Source: Leptonema illini DSM 21528
GTDB lineage: Bacteria; Spirochaetota; Leptospiria; Leptospirales; Leptonemataceae
Direction: 5' to 3'
Assembly (NCBI RefSeq): GCF_000243335.1
Contig: NZ_JH597773.1
Location: 1,261,989 to 1,325,988 of the forward strand
DNA length: 64,000 nt
Shown here: positions 15,992-26,651 of the stretch, one piece after another
Layout: each line of letters starts with the position of its first letter
Numbering within the stretch: the first letter of the stretch is position 1
Translations under genes and position numbers: made by a program
The notes under the pieces: model-generated
What the model was told of the DNA's origin: nothing
Database searches by the model: none
What the model saw: the letters and a program-made list of their open reading frames with translations, nothing else

Positions 15992-18290
15992 GCTGCACTA
16001 CATATCTCCCGAACAGCGGTCTCCGGAGTTAGCCGGCTTTATCAAGTCCATCGGATTCGGCATACGCTGTTCGTCGCATTCGCCCGAAGATTTTCTGAAA
16101 CGGTTCTCACGACGGAATCTTCTGGTTTTCGTCGACAGTGAATCGGCCGGCGCCTTCACGGAATCGGAATGGCAGCGGCTGCTAACGGCCGATCAGCGTC
16201 CTCGGCTCGTCGTTTATTGTGAGAAAGGGCCCATTCTGCCTTTCCTGGCCGGGGATGGAGTCTTTCGACCGGGCGATCGCGACGCTCTTCAAGAAACGCT
16301 CCGAACCCTGCTGCACGAAGCCTTCATTGCACGCATGCGCCAGTACTTTAACTCTTCAGAGCGTTTCGCTGCGCGCTTACTGGCAGGATCCCTCGATGCC
16401 TTGCAGGAAGGGGTTCTCGTCATCGGTCCTTCCGGCAGGATTCTGTATGGCAATGCATTTGCCGAGCAGACCGGAGCGTATGGTGTCGCCTCTGTGGGAC
16501 GTTCCATTTACCCAGAAGGTGTTCAATACTGCGACCGCAACGGCCGTATACTGACGAAGGCCGAGCATCCGGCCTTTGTAGCGTTACGAACGGGCACTCA
16601 TATCGTACAGTTTCGTATCGGGCTTGAAACAAAGGGAGGGCGACTCTGGTATTCGATGAATGCCATTCCGCTTAGAGGAGCCGATTCAGAGCGGATTCGA
16701 TTCGTTTTGTTAACCATCCGGCCTGAAACGATTGAAACGAACTTGAGAAAAGAGCTCTATTTGACGCGCCTGCGATTGGAGAGGTTGCTTTCTACCATGC
16801 CGGCTCTGATTTACGTCGTCGATGTCGAGCAGGGGCGGTCGCGGTCGCTGAACCGACAGCTGGAGTCGTACCTCGGGTACACGTCGGCAGATCTGGAAGC
16901 GGGCGATTTTCTGATCTCGATTATGGAGCAGGAAGACAGAGATAAGTTTGTAGAAGCACGCACGGCCATACTGACGGAGCAGAGGGAAGGAGAAATCGAG
17001 CAGGTTGTTCGCTTGCGATCGCGAGATGGGGTGGCACGGTGGTTTCAGATCAAAGAAACGATCTATGAAAGGAGCGCTCTCGGAAAGGTTCAACAGCTGC
17101 TCGGTACCGGTATCGATATTACGGATGTCATGGAATCGTCGAAGGTGATTACGGAACAGAGCCTTCTGATATCGGGCATCTTCCATCATACTCCGATTAT
17201 GATCCTTCTCAGAGACGAAGACGGGCAGATCATGTCGGCCAATCAGGAGTTCGAGCAGAGAACGGGATACAGGTCGCGTGACTTCTTAACGAAGCAGCTG
17301 CTGGATTTTATGATCGTCGAAGACCGACAGCGTGCGACTCAATTTTTTGAGATGCTTTTGCGTGGAGAGCGCTATGAACCCTTTGAGGCTCGCATACGCA
17401 TCAAAGACGGGAATATAAGGCATGTTTTGATTTCGAGCTCTTTCATTAAAGGAGCAGGCGGCGGGAACAGGTATATCCTGACCGCACTTGAAGATATTAC
17501 GGAGTTCCGATCGCTACAGGATAAGCTGGCAGAGTCAAGACGTATGGACTCGCTCGGATCGATGGCCGGCGGCGTCGCTCACGATTTCAATAACATCTTG
17601 CAGGGGTTATCCAATTTCAACCGTTTGATTCAAATGGAATTCGAGAATCTGGGAGTCGGAGGGGAGACTTTAGAGCGTCTGAAAGGCTTTGTTGCCAATC
17701 AGCGGCGTCTCATCGAAAGAGGAGCCGACATTACGGGGCAGGTGCTGGAATTCTCACGTCAGAAAGAACTCAGTCCGATGTTACTGAATCTGAACGTCGA
17801 AATCCGCGAATTTCTTGATATTTTCACGAATCAACTGCCCGCACAAATCCGCCTTGAAAGAAGCCTGCCCGATACGCCGCTTTATACAATCGGCAACAGG
17901 GTAGCCTTCCAACGATTGCTTCAGAACCTCTTCTCCAATTCGTTGAAGGCGCTCGAAGATACCGATGAAAAAATTCTTCGAATCGCTCTCGATCGGGCAC
18001 TGCTCGAATCACGCCCTCCCGAGGCCATTGTAGATATCCCTCCTGGGGAGTATGCACGCCTTGTCTTCTATGATAGCGGCGCGGGCATTGCAGAAGAAAA
18101 TAGGCCGAGAATCTTCGATCCTTTTTATTCGCATCGTCCTGAAAACCCGGGCACGGGCCTGGGACTCGCACTTGTCTACAGTACCGTGCGTCGTATGAAC
18201 GGTTCGCTTGCAGTTCGCACCCGCGTGGGTGAATTTACAGAATTCGTTTTCTATTTCCCTTTAACGCAGGAACAGGATGTTCCGTCATAG
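15981..18290 (+). CDS. multi-PAS sensor histidine kinase (NtrB-type DHp)
   Basis: The product is 769 residues with no membrane span. The first ~110 residues look like a diverged receiver-like fold without a clear phospho-Asp. Then come PAS domains at about 130-255, 265-390 and 395-520, a DHp of the NtrB/HisKA type with GGVAHDFNNILQGL (His534), and an ATPase domain with NLFSNSLKALED, DSGAGIAEENRPRIFDPFYS and NPGTGLGLALVYSTV. It overlaps the preceding receiver-ATPase gene by 11 bases and yraN by 14. A pair of co-translated signalling proteins is likely, with the receiver of the upstream protein as a possible target. Confidence 0.9.
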   Translation: MLYELHYISPEQRSPELAGFIKSIGFGIRCSSHSPEDFLKRFSRRNLLVFVDSESAGAFTESEWQRLLTADQRPRLVVYCEKGPILPFLAGDGVFRPGDRDALQETLRTLLHEAFIARMRQYFNSSERFAARLLAGSLDALQEGVLVIGPSGRILYGNAFAEQTGAYGVASVGRSIYPEGVQYCDRNGRILTKAEHPAFVALRTGTHIVQFRIGLETKGGRLWYSMNAIPLRGADSERIRFVLLTIRPETIETNLRKELYLTRLRLERLLSTMPALIYVVDVEQGRSRSLNRQLESYLGYTSADLEAGDFLISIMEQEDRDKFVEARTAILTEQREGEIEQVVRLRSRDGVARWFQIKETIYERSALGKVQQLLGTGIDITDVMESSKVITEQSLLISGIFHHTPIMILLRDEDGQIMSANQEFEQRTGYRSRDFLTKQLLDFMIVEDRQRATQFFEMLLRGERYEPFEARIRIKDGNIRHVLISSSFIKGAGGGNRYILTALEDITEFRSLQDKLAESRRMDSLGSMAGGVAHDFNNILQGLSNFNRLIQMEFENLGVGGETLERLKGFVANQRRLIERGADITGQVLEFSRQKELSPMLLNLNVEIREFLDIFTNQLPAQIRLERSLPDTPLYTIGNRVAFQRLLQNLFSNSLKALEDTDEKILRIALDRALLESRPPEAIVDIPPGEYARLVFYDSGAGIAEENRPRIFDPFYSHRPENPGTGLGLALVYSTVRRMNGSLAVRTRVGEFTEFVFYFPLTQEQDVPS

Positions 18291-18765
18291 CGGCGAAGAA
18301 AAGGCCTGGCTCTATCTGCAAGAGCGGGGGCACAGGCTTCTCGAACATAACTATCGGACGCCCGATCGACGAACGGAGATTGATCTGATCACGTTGAAAG
18401 ACGGCGTCGTTCATTTTATCGAAGTGAAGGATTGGAAATCGGGCATACCGGCCCTGACTCAGAATCGAAAGCGGCAGGCTATGGTGCGCCGGGCTGCCGT
18501 CATCTATATGGGCTCTGACAGATTCTATAATTCTATTATGTCTATTCGAGTGGAGGTGCCGCCGATTTCGGGGAGTGACGGTGAGGGGTTAGTCGTGATT
18601 GATGCCGATATGGTTAGTCGTATGTCGGCTCCGGAATGCGACACCGGTGGCGAATTATGTCTCACAGGGTCCGCTTCGCCGCTTGATACAGGGGCATATT
18701 CTGTCTCATTTGATCTGATATCGATCATAAACGGGCAGATTGAGCATATCGAACGGCTCTTTTGA
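18277..18765 (+). CDS. YraN/UPF0102 endonuclease-like protein
   Basis: The product is 162 residues. The restriction-enzyme-like core is present: RGHRLLEHNYRTPDRRTEID, then HFIEVKDWKSG, matching the E-x-D-L-I ... F-V-E-V-K pattern of UPF0102. Family members average 120 residues; the C-terminal 50 residues here have no match that I recognise. The family is Holliday-junction-resolvase-like in fold, of unproven role, and is usually near rnhB and comM, as here. It overlaps the preceding kinase gene by 14 bases. Confidence 0.88.
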   Translation: MFRHSGEEKAWLYLQERGHRLLEHNYRTPDRRTEIDLITLKDGVVHFIEVKDWKSGIPALTQNRKRQAMVRRAAVIYMGSDRFYNSIMSIRVEVPPISGSDGEGLVVIDADMVSRMSAPECDTGGELCLTGSASPLDTGAYSVSFDLISIINGQIEHIERLF

Positions 18766-18866
18766 ATTTTTCAATGCCGTGAAATCCAAAAGTACTCACA
18801 GGAATCGGAAACTCCGTCGAAGGTACCTTCATCCACGGATGGAAAAAACGTTACAGGGAAGTAACC

Positions 18867-19067
18867 ATGAAAGAGACCCTCGAGAAGGACAGGGAGGTCC
18901 TTGATGAGGAGTTCGGATATGATCCCGTAGTACTGCGCAAGCAGGGGATCACGGCGAACGACCATCGAGATATCTCCTCTTTCAAAAGAAAGATAATCGA
19001 TGACAGGTATATGGAACACGCCATCAATCGCATCGCTATGGAGCTTTCGCACTTTCTTTCGAAGTAA
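18867..19067 (+). CDS. small conserved-looking hypothetical protein
   Basis: The product is 66 residues, charged and helical (METLEK-like start, then SSFKRKIIDDRYMEHAINRI). A good Shine-Dalgarno AGGGAAG lies seven bases before ATG 18867, which argues for a real gene. It is soluble, with no signal or membrane segment. It lies about 100 bases after yraN and converges on comM. I do not recognise a family. Confidence 0.6.
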   Translation: MKETLEKDREVLDEEFGYDPVVLRKQGITANDHRDISSFKRKIIDDRYMEHAINRIAMELSHFLSK

Positions 19068-19120
19068 GCGGCGAAGTGAAAGAACGAAGGCGTTGAACGG
19101 CGTTTTCCGGGAAGCTCTTC

Positions 19121-20635
19121 TCAAGCCCGCCTGCGGGGTTTGAGTCGAGCTGCAAGCGGTGGAGGAGCCTCCCAGAAATTCTCTGGAAGGCTGTAACTCC
19201 TGGCTTCCAGAAGGTCTTCTGCACGAATGCAGGAGGCTTCGTCCAGATCGGCAATCGTTCTGGCAAGCCTCCTGATCCCTGCGGAACGACGTCGCGAGAT
19301 AGTGTTTTCACGAATCTCTAACCAGACTCGATCGGCCCGCTCATCGGCGAGCGTACAGAAATCATCGACGCCTAACCCAACGAGCTCGCCGTTATATGCC
19401 GATCCGTTACGGGCTCGCTGTATTTCCACGGCCCGAAGGATTTTTCGGCGAATGTCAATGAGGTCGTCTGCGGTACGCAACACCGCTGGCATTCCTTTCT
19501 CATATACCGTTTGCAGATCTATACGATCGGCAAACGGCCCCGACAGAAGCTGTTTGCGTTTATCTGTATGAATGCGGCTGCAGTGGCAGACACGGCCTTT
19601 CGAATTGAAATAACCGCAGGGACAGGGATTTGCCGTCGCCGCAAGCCAGAATCGGGCAGGCAGGCGTCCCGGTCTTCCGCCGCGATTGTGAGATATTTCA
19701 TGAGATTCCAGCGGTTCGCGTAACGCCTCGATTACCTGACGATCATATTCGGAGAGCTCATCGAGCAGGAGTAATCCATCGCTTGCACGATTTGCCTCGC
19801 CGGCACGTAACGGCGTTCCGCCTCCGACCATGCCCGTGACCGTGATGGAGTGATGCGGCTGACGTAGCGGACGTGTTCCGGTAAGATCCATATCGCGAAA
19901 GAGCAATCCGTTTTTAATGATACGTCGTCTTTCGACCGCGTCGGGATCGGGCAACAGTTCGTAAAGGAGCCTCGCCGCCACCGATTTCCCGGAGCCGGGC
20001 GGACCGACAAAGAGCAGTCCGTGCTTGCCTGCGGCGGCGAGTAGGAGCATGCGCAGGATGCGATCGGGAATTTCGAATGCCGGCAGGTTTCGAATGAGCG
20101 GTTCGAGGATCAGGCCGACCTGCTCTACCTGGCCTTCGATAATGTCAGACAGATGCCGTACGCCGATCCAGCTTACTGCGCTCTGCGGCAGGCGAGTTCC
20201 GGCGCTGAGCGGTAAAAATACGCGGCTGAATCCGGCATCGGCTCCACAGAGAGCCCAGGCGGCCAGTTCGGGCAGGTCGCAGATCTCGCCGGTTAGGGAG
20301 AGTTCTCCGAGAAAGAGAGTCTGACGATCAATGCGCCGCCGCAGTCCCGGAACGCCGATGGCCAGCATCAGACAGACGGCAATGGGCAGATCGAGCAGGG
20401 CCGAACCCTTTACACGATCGGCGGGGGAGAGGTTGACAAGGACGGTACAATACGGGAATTGAATCCCAGAGGCCAGCAGTGCCGTGCGGATGCGCTCTTC
20501 ACGATCGCGGGAGCGACCGTTTGTGCCTGTGATGCGGAATACGGGCAATCCCGGTCTGATGATGGCCTCAATACGAATCCGTTCGGCAAATAGATTCTCT
20601 TCAAGGTAAATGGCCGATAATCTGGCTGTTTTCAT
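19121..20635 (-). CDS. comM: ComM/YifB-family Mg-chelatase-like AAA+ ATPase
   Basis: The product is about 504 residues from ATG 20635; a TTG 36 bases further upstream is possible. The N-terminal ChlI-like domain (ENLFAERIRIEAIIRPGLP, then VNLSPADRVKGSALLDLPIA) is followed by the AAA+ core: Walker A GPPGSGKS, RPLRQPHHSIT, Walker B GLLLLDELSEY and the zinc-like NPCPCGYFNSKGRVCHC. ComM is a hexameric branch-migration helicase that helps integrate transforming DNA. It is encoded divergently from the T2SS operon, sharing a gap of about 60 bp. Confidence 0.93.
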   Translation of the reverse strand: MKTARLSAIYLEENLFAERIRIEAIIRPGLPVFRITGTNGRSRDREERIRTALLASGIQFPYCTVLVNLSPADRVKGSALLDLPIAVCLMLAIGVPGLRRRIDRQTLFLGELSLTGEICDLPELAAWALCGADAGFSRVFLPLSAGTRLPQSAVSWIGVRHLSDIIEGQVEQVGLILEPLIRNLPAFEIPDRILRMLLLAAAGKHGLLFVGPPGSGKSVAARLLYELLPDPDAVERRRIIKNGLLFRDMDLTGTRPLRQPHHSITVTGMVGGGTPLRAGEANRASDGLLLLDELSEYDRQVIEALREPLESHEISHNRGGRPGRLPARFWLAATANPCPCGYFNSKGRVCHCSRIHTDKRKQLLSGPFADRIDLQTVYEKGMPAVLRTADDLIDIRRKILRAVEIQRARNGSAYNGELVGLGVDDFCTLADERADRVWLEIRENTISRRRSAGIRRLARTIADLDEASCIRAEDLLEARSYSLPENFWEAPPPLAARLKPRRRA

Positions 20636-20698
20636 ACCCGAAGAGGTCAGGAAATGGCCGATTGGATTCAAGTTTTTCGACGGTAACTGGAGCAGGGA

Positions 20699-21085
20699 AT
20701 GAGATTTGTGATGATTCTGGTAGTGCTTTCAGCCTTTTTGCCTGGCTGTCGGTCTGCCTTTGTGCCGAAAAAGCAGCTTGAGGCGTTCAATCAGGAATAC
20801 CAGGGAAAGAAATTCCGCAGTCGGGAAGATCTGTTCTTTCAGCAGAACGATCGGATCGATAAAAACAGGCTGATTCATAAAAAAGGAACGGTCGTTGTAC
20901 TCAAGGTTGAGGCCTCGGATGATTGGATCAGGGTACGTGCGCGCGACGTAACGCGCAATGAAGAGCAGTATCCGGGTGAAGTCTTCCTATTTCTTGTCGA
21001 AGATCCAGAGAACGAGCAGACCGGAGAGCAGATTCTGGCCGCTCTGCGACGAATTCTTGGCGCGAATCTTGCGCCTGTTCCCTGA
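20699..21085 (+). CDS. T2SS-associated lipoprotein
   Basis: The product is 128 residues. A signal peptide ends in the lipobox LPGC (Cys17), so the mature protein should be lipid-anchored. The rest is charged (KKQLEAFNQEYQGKKFRSRE) and has no domain that I recognise. It is the first gene of the operon leading to gspC-J. Leptospira carry a small lipoprotein at the same place, annotated as T2SS-associated. A pilotin-like role for the secretin is a reasonable guess. Confidence 0.8.
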   Translation: MRFVMILVVLSAFLPGCRSAFVPKKQLEAFNQEYQGKKFRSREDLFFQQNDRIDKNRLIHKKGTVVVLKVEASDDWIRVRARDVTRNEEQYPGEVFLFLVEDPENEQTGEQILAALRRILGANLAPVP

Positions 21086-21117
21086 ACAAAAAACGAACAC
21101 AGGTCGATATTAAAGCT

Positions 21118-22230
21118 ATGAAACGGTTGCTGCTCTTATTCTGTCTCATTCCCGCATCGCTTTTCTCGCATACCGAGCAGAGCCGTGATCATTCCGACGA
21201 GATCGATGAAGCCATAACAAAGTACGTCGAGGGCATCCGTCGATCGGGCAGCGTCGACGTCGATGAAGAGAAGATCCGTCGCATTTTCGGCGATCGTACC
21301 GAGCTATCGGACGACGAGGCCATCCTCGAAGAAGAGGCTCCGGAATCCGATCAGATATCGTTTCACAATGCCGGGTCAGCCGTTCATGTCGTTCAGAAAG
21401 GCGAGACGCTTTTTGCCATCGCACGCAAATACGGCGTCGCTCCGACCGATCTTGTAAAACTCAATCCATTCTTGAATGAGCGTCCGCTTTACATCGGTGA
21501 TAAGCTGACGGTCCGTTCGCAGCCTGCGCCCGCAAAGGTTGTTAAGAAAAACGAGAAGGGGCTACCTGAGAAAGAATCTTCAAGCCCCGACAACGGCTGG
21601 AAGAAGAAGCAGGTCGTAAAGTATAAAGTCAAAAAGTATACGGTGAAGAAGGGCGATTCGCTGAGCGCAATCGCTCGTAAGCACAATAAATCGTTAGCCG
21701 ATCTTCTCAAGCTGAACGACATGAAAAAAAATGAGGTCATCCAGCCCAATCAGGTTCTGTTCGTCGAGAAGATGCAGATCACCGAGAACTTCCGTTACAG
21801 GAATCTTTTTGTGCAGCCTGTCGACGGCCGTCTGAGTTCAGGCTTTGGGCGACGTCGCAATCCCTTTGTCGCGGGCGTGTACCATTTTCATAAAGGCATC
21901 GACCTTGCAGCCGTCATCGGCACACCGTTTCGGGCCGCCCGTGACGGTCTGGTCGTCTTTTCGGGTCGCATGCAGGGCTACGGAAACGTGATTTTCATTC
22001 GCCATAAAGACGGTTATATTACCGTGTACGGCCATAACAAGTTGAACCTTGTGAAAAACGGCGACATCGTAAGGCAGGGGCAGACGATCGGCGAGGTCGG
22101 GCGAACCGGCATCGCCACCGGGCCGCATCTTCACTTCGAGGTGCGCAAGATGGATGAGATCATCAATCCCTTTATCGCCTTGAAAATGCAGGAAGTGATT
22201 CCCGTCTCTACGGAGACGGCGCAAAAATAA
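21118..22230 (+). CDS. LysM-LysM-M23 peptidoglycan endopeptidase
   Basis: The product is 370 residues with a signal peptide (KRLLLLFCLIPASLFSHT). Two LysM domains at about 88-135 (VHVVQKGETLFAIARKYG) and 178-225 (KYTVKKGDSLSAIARKHN) bind peptidoglycan. The C-terminal M23/LytM domain has its zinc ligands in HFHKGIDLA and GPHLHFEVRK, so it should be active, unlike EnvC/NlpD-type factors. It lies three bases before gspC. T2SS assembly needs gaps in the wall for the secretin, so a dedicated cutter in the operon is plausible. Confidence 0.92.
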   Translation: MKRLLLLFCLIPASLFSHTEQSRDHSDEIDEAITKYVEGIRRSGSVDVDEEKIRRIFGDRTELSDDEAILEEEAPESDQISFHNAGSAVHVVQKGETLFAIARKYGVAPTDLVKLNPFLNERPLYIGDKLTVRSQPAPAKVVKKNEKGLPEKESSSPDNGWKKKQVVKYKVKKYTVKKGDSLSAIARKHNKSLADLLKLNDMKKNEVIQPNQVLFVEKMQITENFRYRNLFVQPVDGRLSSGFGRRRNPFVAGVYHFHKGIDLAAVIGTPFRAARDGLVVFSGRMQGYGNVIFIRHKDGYITVYGHNKLNLVKNGDIVRQGQTIGEVGRTGIATGPHLHFEVRKMDEIINPFIALKMQEVIPVSTETAQK

Positions 22231-22233
22231 AGT

Positions 22234-23079
22234 ATGTCTTTTCTCTTCTGGCTGCAAAAGAACATCTTCTGGGTTGTGGTCGGATCGGCCGTCTTTCTCG
22301 GCTTTTCGCTCGCCTATATGAGTTCAACCATGGCCGCTCTGCTTTTGCCCGAGCCGGTCGCCGCTCCAGGTGCGCGTCCGCGGGCGAAGGTTAGTGCCGT
22401 TCCGCGCAGCCGTCCATTTGAGGATTACGAATCCATCATCGTCGGGAACCTCTTTCAGGGTCGTCAGGCCTCGAACGAAGAGGGCGTGGCCGTCGAGGTG
22501 AAAGATATCGTGCTGCACGGCGTCCTGGCCGGTGCTCGCTCCTTTGCCCGCGCCATCATTCAGATCAAGGGCGAGAACGATATACGTGAGTATGCCATCA
22601 GCGAAGAGGCGGGCGGAAACCGAGTTATGGCCATCTACGGCAATTCCGTGTTGCTCGATCGCGGAGGGCGACAGATGGAGCTCGCCGTAGGCAGTGATAC
22701 GTCGACACAGCCTGCTCCGGCTCCCGCTGCACCGACGGGTGATCAAGGAGTGCCCGGCGCAAAACGTATTACGATTCCGAGAAGCCGCATCCTCGCATTG
22801 ACGAAAGACCCGACCGCAGCGACGAAGACGAAGATGGCGCCCGTCAATATTGCAGGCAAGATTGCCGGTCTGAAACTTGTCCTGGTTCCCAATGACTCCA
22901 TCTTCTTTGAGCTGGGCGCTCGCACGGGCGACATCATCCGCCGTCTGAACGGGCAGCCGCTTGAGAATCAGGATCGCTTAATGGAATTTTACATGCAGCT
23001 GAAGACGATGGACCGAATAAACGTTGAGGTCGAAAGAGGCGGAAAGATCCTGCCTTTCGAAATCGTGATTCAGAACTGA
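22234..23079 (+). CDS. gspC: T2SS inner-membrane protein GspC
   Basis: The product is 281 residues. One N-terminal span (IFWVVVGSAVFLGFSLAYM) is followed by a periplasmic homology region with YESIIVGNLFQGR and VKDIVLHGVLAG. An Ala/Pro linker at about 153-165 leads to a C-terminal PDZ domain (DSIFFELGARTGDIIRRLNG). GspC bridges the inner-membrane platform and the secretin GspD. It directly precedes gspD, the canonical order. Confidence 0.88.
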   Translation: MSFLFWLQKNIFWVVVGSAVFLGFSLAYMSSTMAALLLPEPVAAPGARPRAKVSAVPRSRPFEDYESIIVGNLFQGRQASNEEGVAVEVKDIVLHGVLAGARSFARAIIQIKGENDIREYAISEEAGGNRVMAIYGNSVLLDRGGRQMELAVGSDTSTQPAPAPAAPTGDQGVPGAKRITIPRSRILALTKDPTAATKTKMAPVNIAGKIAGLKLVLVPNDSIFFELGARTGDIIRRLNGQPLENQDRLMEFYMQLKTMDRINVEVERGGKILPFEIVIQN

Positions 23080-23112
23080 CCCTCTACAGTCCGATAATCG
23101 AAGCAACCGATT

Positions 23113-24984
23113 ATGCGACCTCTGCCTGCTGTAAAATCAAGGGCCCTTGTCCTCATATTGCTACTTATCTCTACGGCGATCCTGTCTCAGGAGCCTCCGC
23201 GGCGTATTCCCGACGGCATGTTCTTGCCGAATTTTCGTGACGTTGAGATCGCGGATTTTCTCAAGACGATGGCTCAGGTGACGCGTCGCAACATCCTCGT
23301 AGACGATTCTATTAAGGGCAAAATCACCGTCGTCGCCTATAAGCCCATTCCGGTTTCAGAGGCCCTTGCCTTTATGAAGCGCGTGCTTGAGGTGCGCGGC
23401 TTTGCCGTCATCGAAGAGGGCGGGCTGATCAAGATATCGAAAACGACCGAAGCAGTGTCGCAATCCGAGACGAAGTCGGCTCTCGACGAAAAGGATGCCG
23501 ACATCATCACAAGCGTGTATCGCGTTCCCGAATATGCAAGCGTGAATGAGATCCTGGCCTTCTTTCAGAAGATTGGCGGAAAGGACGTCGTCGTGGAGCC
23601 GTTTCGCTCTTCGAATACGATCGTGCTTTCGGGGTATGCTCCGCGCATCAAACGTATGATAGAGCTGGCCGGCGAGGTACTGCCTCCCGAAAAAGAAAAG
23701 AAGTCGGCCGGCGCCACAGAAGGCGTTCATATCTATCAGGTGATGAATCTGCAGGCCGAAAGCCTGGCCTCCGTTCTTGTGAAACTCGATGCGCCCGTTC
23801 TTGACGGCGATGCAAAAGACGGTAAGCCTCCTCAGGCCGGCAAGATTCGTGCGGTGGCCCATAAGGAATCGAATACGATCATTATTACGGCCGGTCGCGA
23901 AGAATGGACCGAGATCCGCCGTATCGTCGAGCAGCTCGATCGCGAGCGCAAACAGATTCTGCTCGAAGTACTGATCGCCGAGGTAAGCGGCAAAGACACG
24001 AAGGACTTCGGTATCGACTGGCGCGTTACAAGCACGACGGCCGGCCATTCGCAGTTTAATAGCGGCCTGGCGGTCGAAGGGTCGATGCTTGATTCGAACG
24101 GCAATATTACGGGCAATAATACCCTGTCTGGATTCTCCGTAGGCTTCCTGAAAAAAGGCGGCGATCTGCTCGGTATCTTCAACGCAAACATCGCCAATCA
24201 GAACTTCAACGTTCTCTCGGCTCCGCAGATCCTGACGCTCGATAATCAGGAGGCCGAGATCAACGTAGGCCAGGACGTGCCCGTGAAAACGCAGGAGCGT
24301 ACGTCGGGCGGCGGCACGTCGGAATCGACGGTGAATTCGTTTGAGTACCGTCCTTCGGGCATCAAGCTGAAGTTCACGCCGAATATCAATTCAAACGGTA
24401 ATATCGTTCTCGAACTCTTCTCAGAGGTCACGAACATCGAAGGCGGTTCAAGCTCGACCGTGAATCCGACCTTTAACAAGCGCAATATCAAGACGTTCAT
24501 CACCGTCGATAACGGACAGACCGTCGTCATCGGCGGCCTTGTATCGACGGAACGACTTCAGGCGGTAAAGAAGATTCCGCTTCTTGGTGATATTCCGCTG
24601 CTTGGCTTTATCTTTCGCCGCACCACCTTCGAGACGAAGCGCACGAACCTCATGGTCTTTCTTACGCCGATCATCCTGAACGATCGCGAGACGGCGGACG
24701 GACTGACGCGCATGAAGCGCAGTCAACAGATTGACATGGGACGCATCTTACAGGAAGATATCCGTCTCTGGCCTCAGAAACGTGTGCCGCTGCTTCGCGA
24801 AGAAAACGGCAAAAAAGAACAGGATCATGAGATCTATATCTTTGACCCTGAGAATCGACCGGCACGCGAAGAGAAAAAGCCCGCCGACGAAAAGCCGAAG
24901 CTCGAAGAGCTGAAGAAAGATGAAACGCCGGGCATGAACATCGAAAAAGAAACCAGAGAGTCTTATTACCGGAAGAAGAAATGA
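23113..24984 (+). CDS. gspD: T2SS secretin GspD
   Basis: The product is 623 residues with a signal peptide. N0 is at about 35-105 ([20 protein letters not shown]), followed by N1-N3 repeats ([33 protein letters not shown]) and the secretin core from about 300 with [18 protein letters not shown] and [20 protein letters not shown]. It forms the outer-membrane channel. After the secretin core there is a charged tail of about 80 residues, rich in Lys and Glu, which could serve as the site for a pilotin-like lipoprotein such as the one encoded at 20699. Its stop overlaps gspE by four bases. Confidence 0.95.
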   Translation: MRPLPAVKSRALVLILLLISTAILSQEPPRRIPDGMFLPNFRDVEIADFLKTMAQVTRRNILVDDSIKGKITVVAYKPIPVSEALAFMKRVLEVRGFAVIEEGGLIKISKTTEAVSQSETKSALDEKDADIITSVYRVPEYASVNEILAFFQKIGGKDVVVEPFRSSNTIVLSGYAPRIKRMIELAGEVLPPEKEKKSAGATEGVHIYQVMNLQAESLASVLVKLDAPVLDGDAKDGKPPQAGKIRAVAHKESNTIIITAGREEWTEIRRIVEQLDRERKQILLEVLIAEVSGKDTKDFGIDWRVTSTTAGHSQFNSGLAVEGSMLDSNGNITGNNTLSGFSVGFLKKGGDLLGIFNANIANQNFNVLSAPQILTLDNQEAEINVGQDVPVKTQERTSGGGTSESTVNSFEYRPSGIKLKFTPNINSNGNIVLELFSEVTNIEGGSSSTVNPTFNKRNIKTFITVDNGQTVVIGGLVSTERLQAVKKIPLLGDIPLLGFIFRRTTFETKRTNLMVFLTPIILNDRETADGLTRMKRSQQIDMGRILQEDIRLWPQKRVPLLREENGKKEQDHEIYIFDPENRPAREEKKPADEKPKLEELKKDETPGMNIEKETRESYYRKKK

Positions 24985-26651
24985 AAAAGCCGCTTGGTGA
25001 GCTGCTGCTCGATGAGGGGGTGATCAGCAGAGAGGATCTGAACGAAGTTCTCAAGCTGAAAGAGAAGTCTCCTCTGCGCATCGGGCAGATCCTCCAGAAG
25101 AAGGGCGTCGCCGATGAAAACGATATTCTCGGCGTCCTTGCGCGCCAGTACGGCCTTTCTTTCGAGAAGAAACTGCATTTTAAGAATGACGCCGCCTTTG
25201 AACGCATTCCCGCCAATCTCATCGAAAAATACCGGATGGTGCCTTTCGAGAAGAAAGGCAAGCTGATACGTATTGCGTTATCCGACCCCGAGCAGGTGCA
25301 CTATCAGGACGATCTGCGTCGTCATCTGAAAGGCTTTCGCGTCGAATTCGTCGTCTCTACCGAGACTGAGATCAACAAGATCTTTCACGGTCACTTTCAA
25401 CGGGCAGGCGAGGCGGCCCGGGACGTCATCGAAGGCCTGGCGGGCGAAGAATACGGCGATCTCAATCTGAGCGACGATAACGCCGATCTGGCGAACGACG
25501 CTCCGATTATTCGTATGGTGAACGCCGTGCTGACACAGGCCGTTCAGGAGCGGGCATCGGACATCCATATCGAGCCTTACGAAAAGACGACCGTCGTGCG
25601 CTACCGCATCGACGGCATGCTGCACAAAAGGTTATCGCCGCCGAAGGCCGTGCATGCCGGACTCATCTCGCGCATCAAGATCGAATCGAACCTGAACATC
25701 GCCGAGAACCGCCTTCCCCAGGACGGACGCTTTCGCAAACGCATCGCCGGTAAAGAGGTGGATATTCGCGTCTCGACGATACCTTCGCGTCATGGCGAGC
25801 GCGTCGTTATGCGCCTTCTTAATAAATCCGACCAGCGTTTCGATCTCGACGGCCTGGGCCTGTATTCCGATCTGCTTGTGCGCATCCGCAAGGTGATGGC
25901 GCAGACGAACGGCATTCTTCTTGTGACGGGCCCGACGGGTTCCGGAAAGTCGACGACGCTGTACGGGATGTTAACCGAACTCAATCAGGAGTCGCGCAAC
26001 ATCATGACGGCCGAAGATCCGGTCGAATACGAGGTTGCCGGTATCTCGCAGACGCAGGTGAACGAGAAGATCGGCCTGACATTCGCCAGCTCGTTGCGCA
26101 CGATGCTGCGTCAGGACCCTGATATCATCATGGTGGGCGAGATCCGCGATGCCGAGACGGCCCGTATCGCCATCCAGGCTGCCTTAACGGGACACCTTGT
26201 TCTCTCGACGCTTCATACAAACGACGCTCCGTCGGCCGTTACCCGACTGGCCGACATGGGCATCGAACCGTACCTCATTACAAGCACCGTGCGCGGTGTG
26301 ATCGCACAGCGCCTTGCGCGGCGCATCTGCCCGCACTGCAAGACGACCTATACGCCCGATACGGCGCAGATTCTCGAGGCGGGCCTGAAACCGGCCGAGG
26401 CGAAAGGCAGAAAATTCGCCCGCGGTAAAGGATGCGAGCACTGCTCGAATACGGGCTTTCTCGGTCGACTGGGTATCTACGAATATATGGATATGACGCC
26501 TTCGGTTCAGCGCGGAGTGCTTCAGGGAAAGGACTCTGAATCGCTGAAAGAGATTGCCGCCACAGAGGGCCTCATCACACTGCTGGATTATGGACGTCGT
26601 AAGATCCTCGACGGAGAGACGACGCCTGAAGAAGTCCTGAGAGTTTGCTGA
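24981..26651 (+). CDS. gspE: T2SS assembly ATPase GspE
   Basis: The product is 556 residues. The N-terminal domain at about 1-150 ([20 protein letters not shown]) is of the MshEN/T2SSE_N type. The ATPase core has Walker [14 protein letters not shown], the Asp box AEDPVEYEV, Walker [15 protein letters not shown] and the His box [15 protein letters not shown]. The tetracysteine zinc element CPHC ... CEHC is intact. It powers pseudopilus assembly from the cytoplasm. ATGA overlap with gspD and one-base overlap with gspF show a tightly coupled operon. Confidence 0.97.
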   Translation: MKKPLGELLLDEGVISREDLNEVLKLKEKSPLRIGQILQKKGVADENDILGVLARQYGLSFEKKLHFKNDAAFERIPANLIEKYRMVPFEKKGKLIRIALSDPEQVHYQDDLRRHLKGFRVEFVVSTETEINKIFHGHFQRAGEAARDVIEGLAGEEYGDLNLSDDNADLANDAPIIRMVNAVLTQAVQERASDIHIEPYEKTTVVRYRIDGMLHKRLSPPKAVHAGLISRIKIESNLNIAENRLPQDGRFRKRIAGKEVDIRVSTIPSRHGERVVMRLLNKSDQRFDLDGLGLYSDLLVRIRKVMAQTNGILLVTGPTGSGKSTTLYGMLTELNQESRNIMTAEDPVEYEVAGISQTQVNEKIGLTFASSLRTMLRQDPDIIMVGEIRDAETARIAIQAALTGHLVLSTLHTNDAPSAVTRLADMGIEPYLITSTVRGVIAQRLARRICPHCKTTYTPDTAQILEAGLKPAEAKGRKFARGKGCEHCSNTGFLGRLGIYEYMDMTPSVQRGVLQGKDSESLKEIAATEGLITLLDYGRRKILDGETTPEEVLRVC

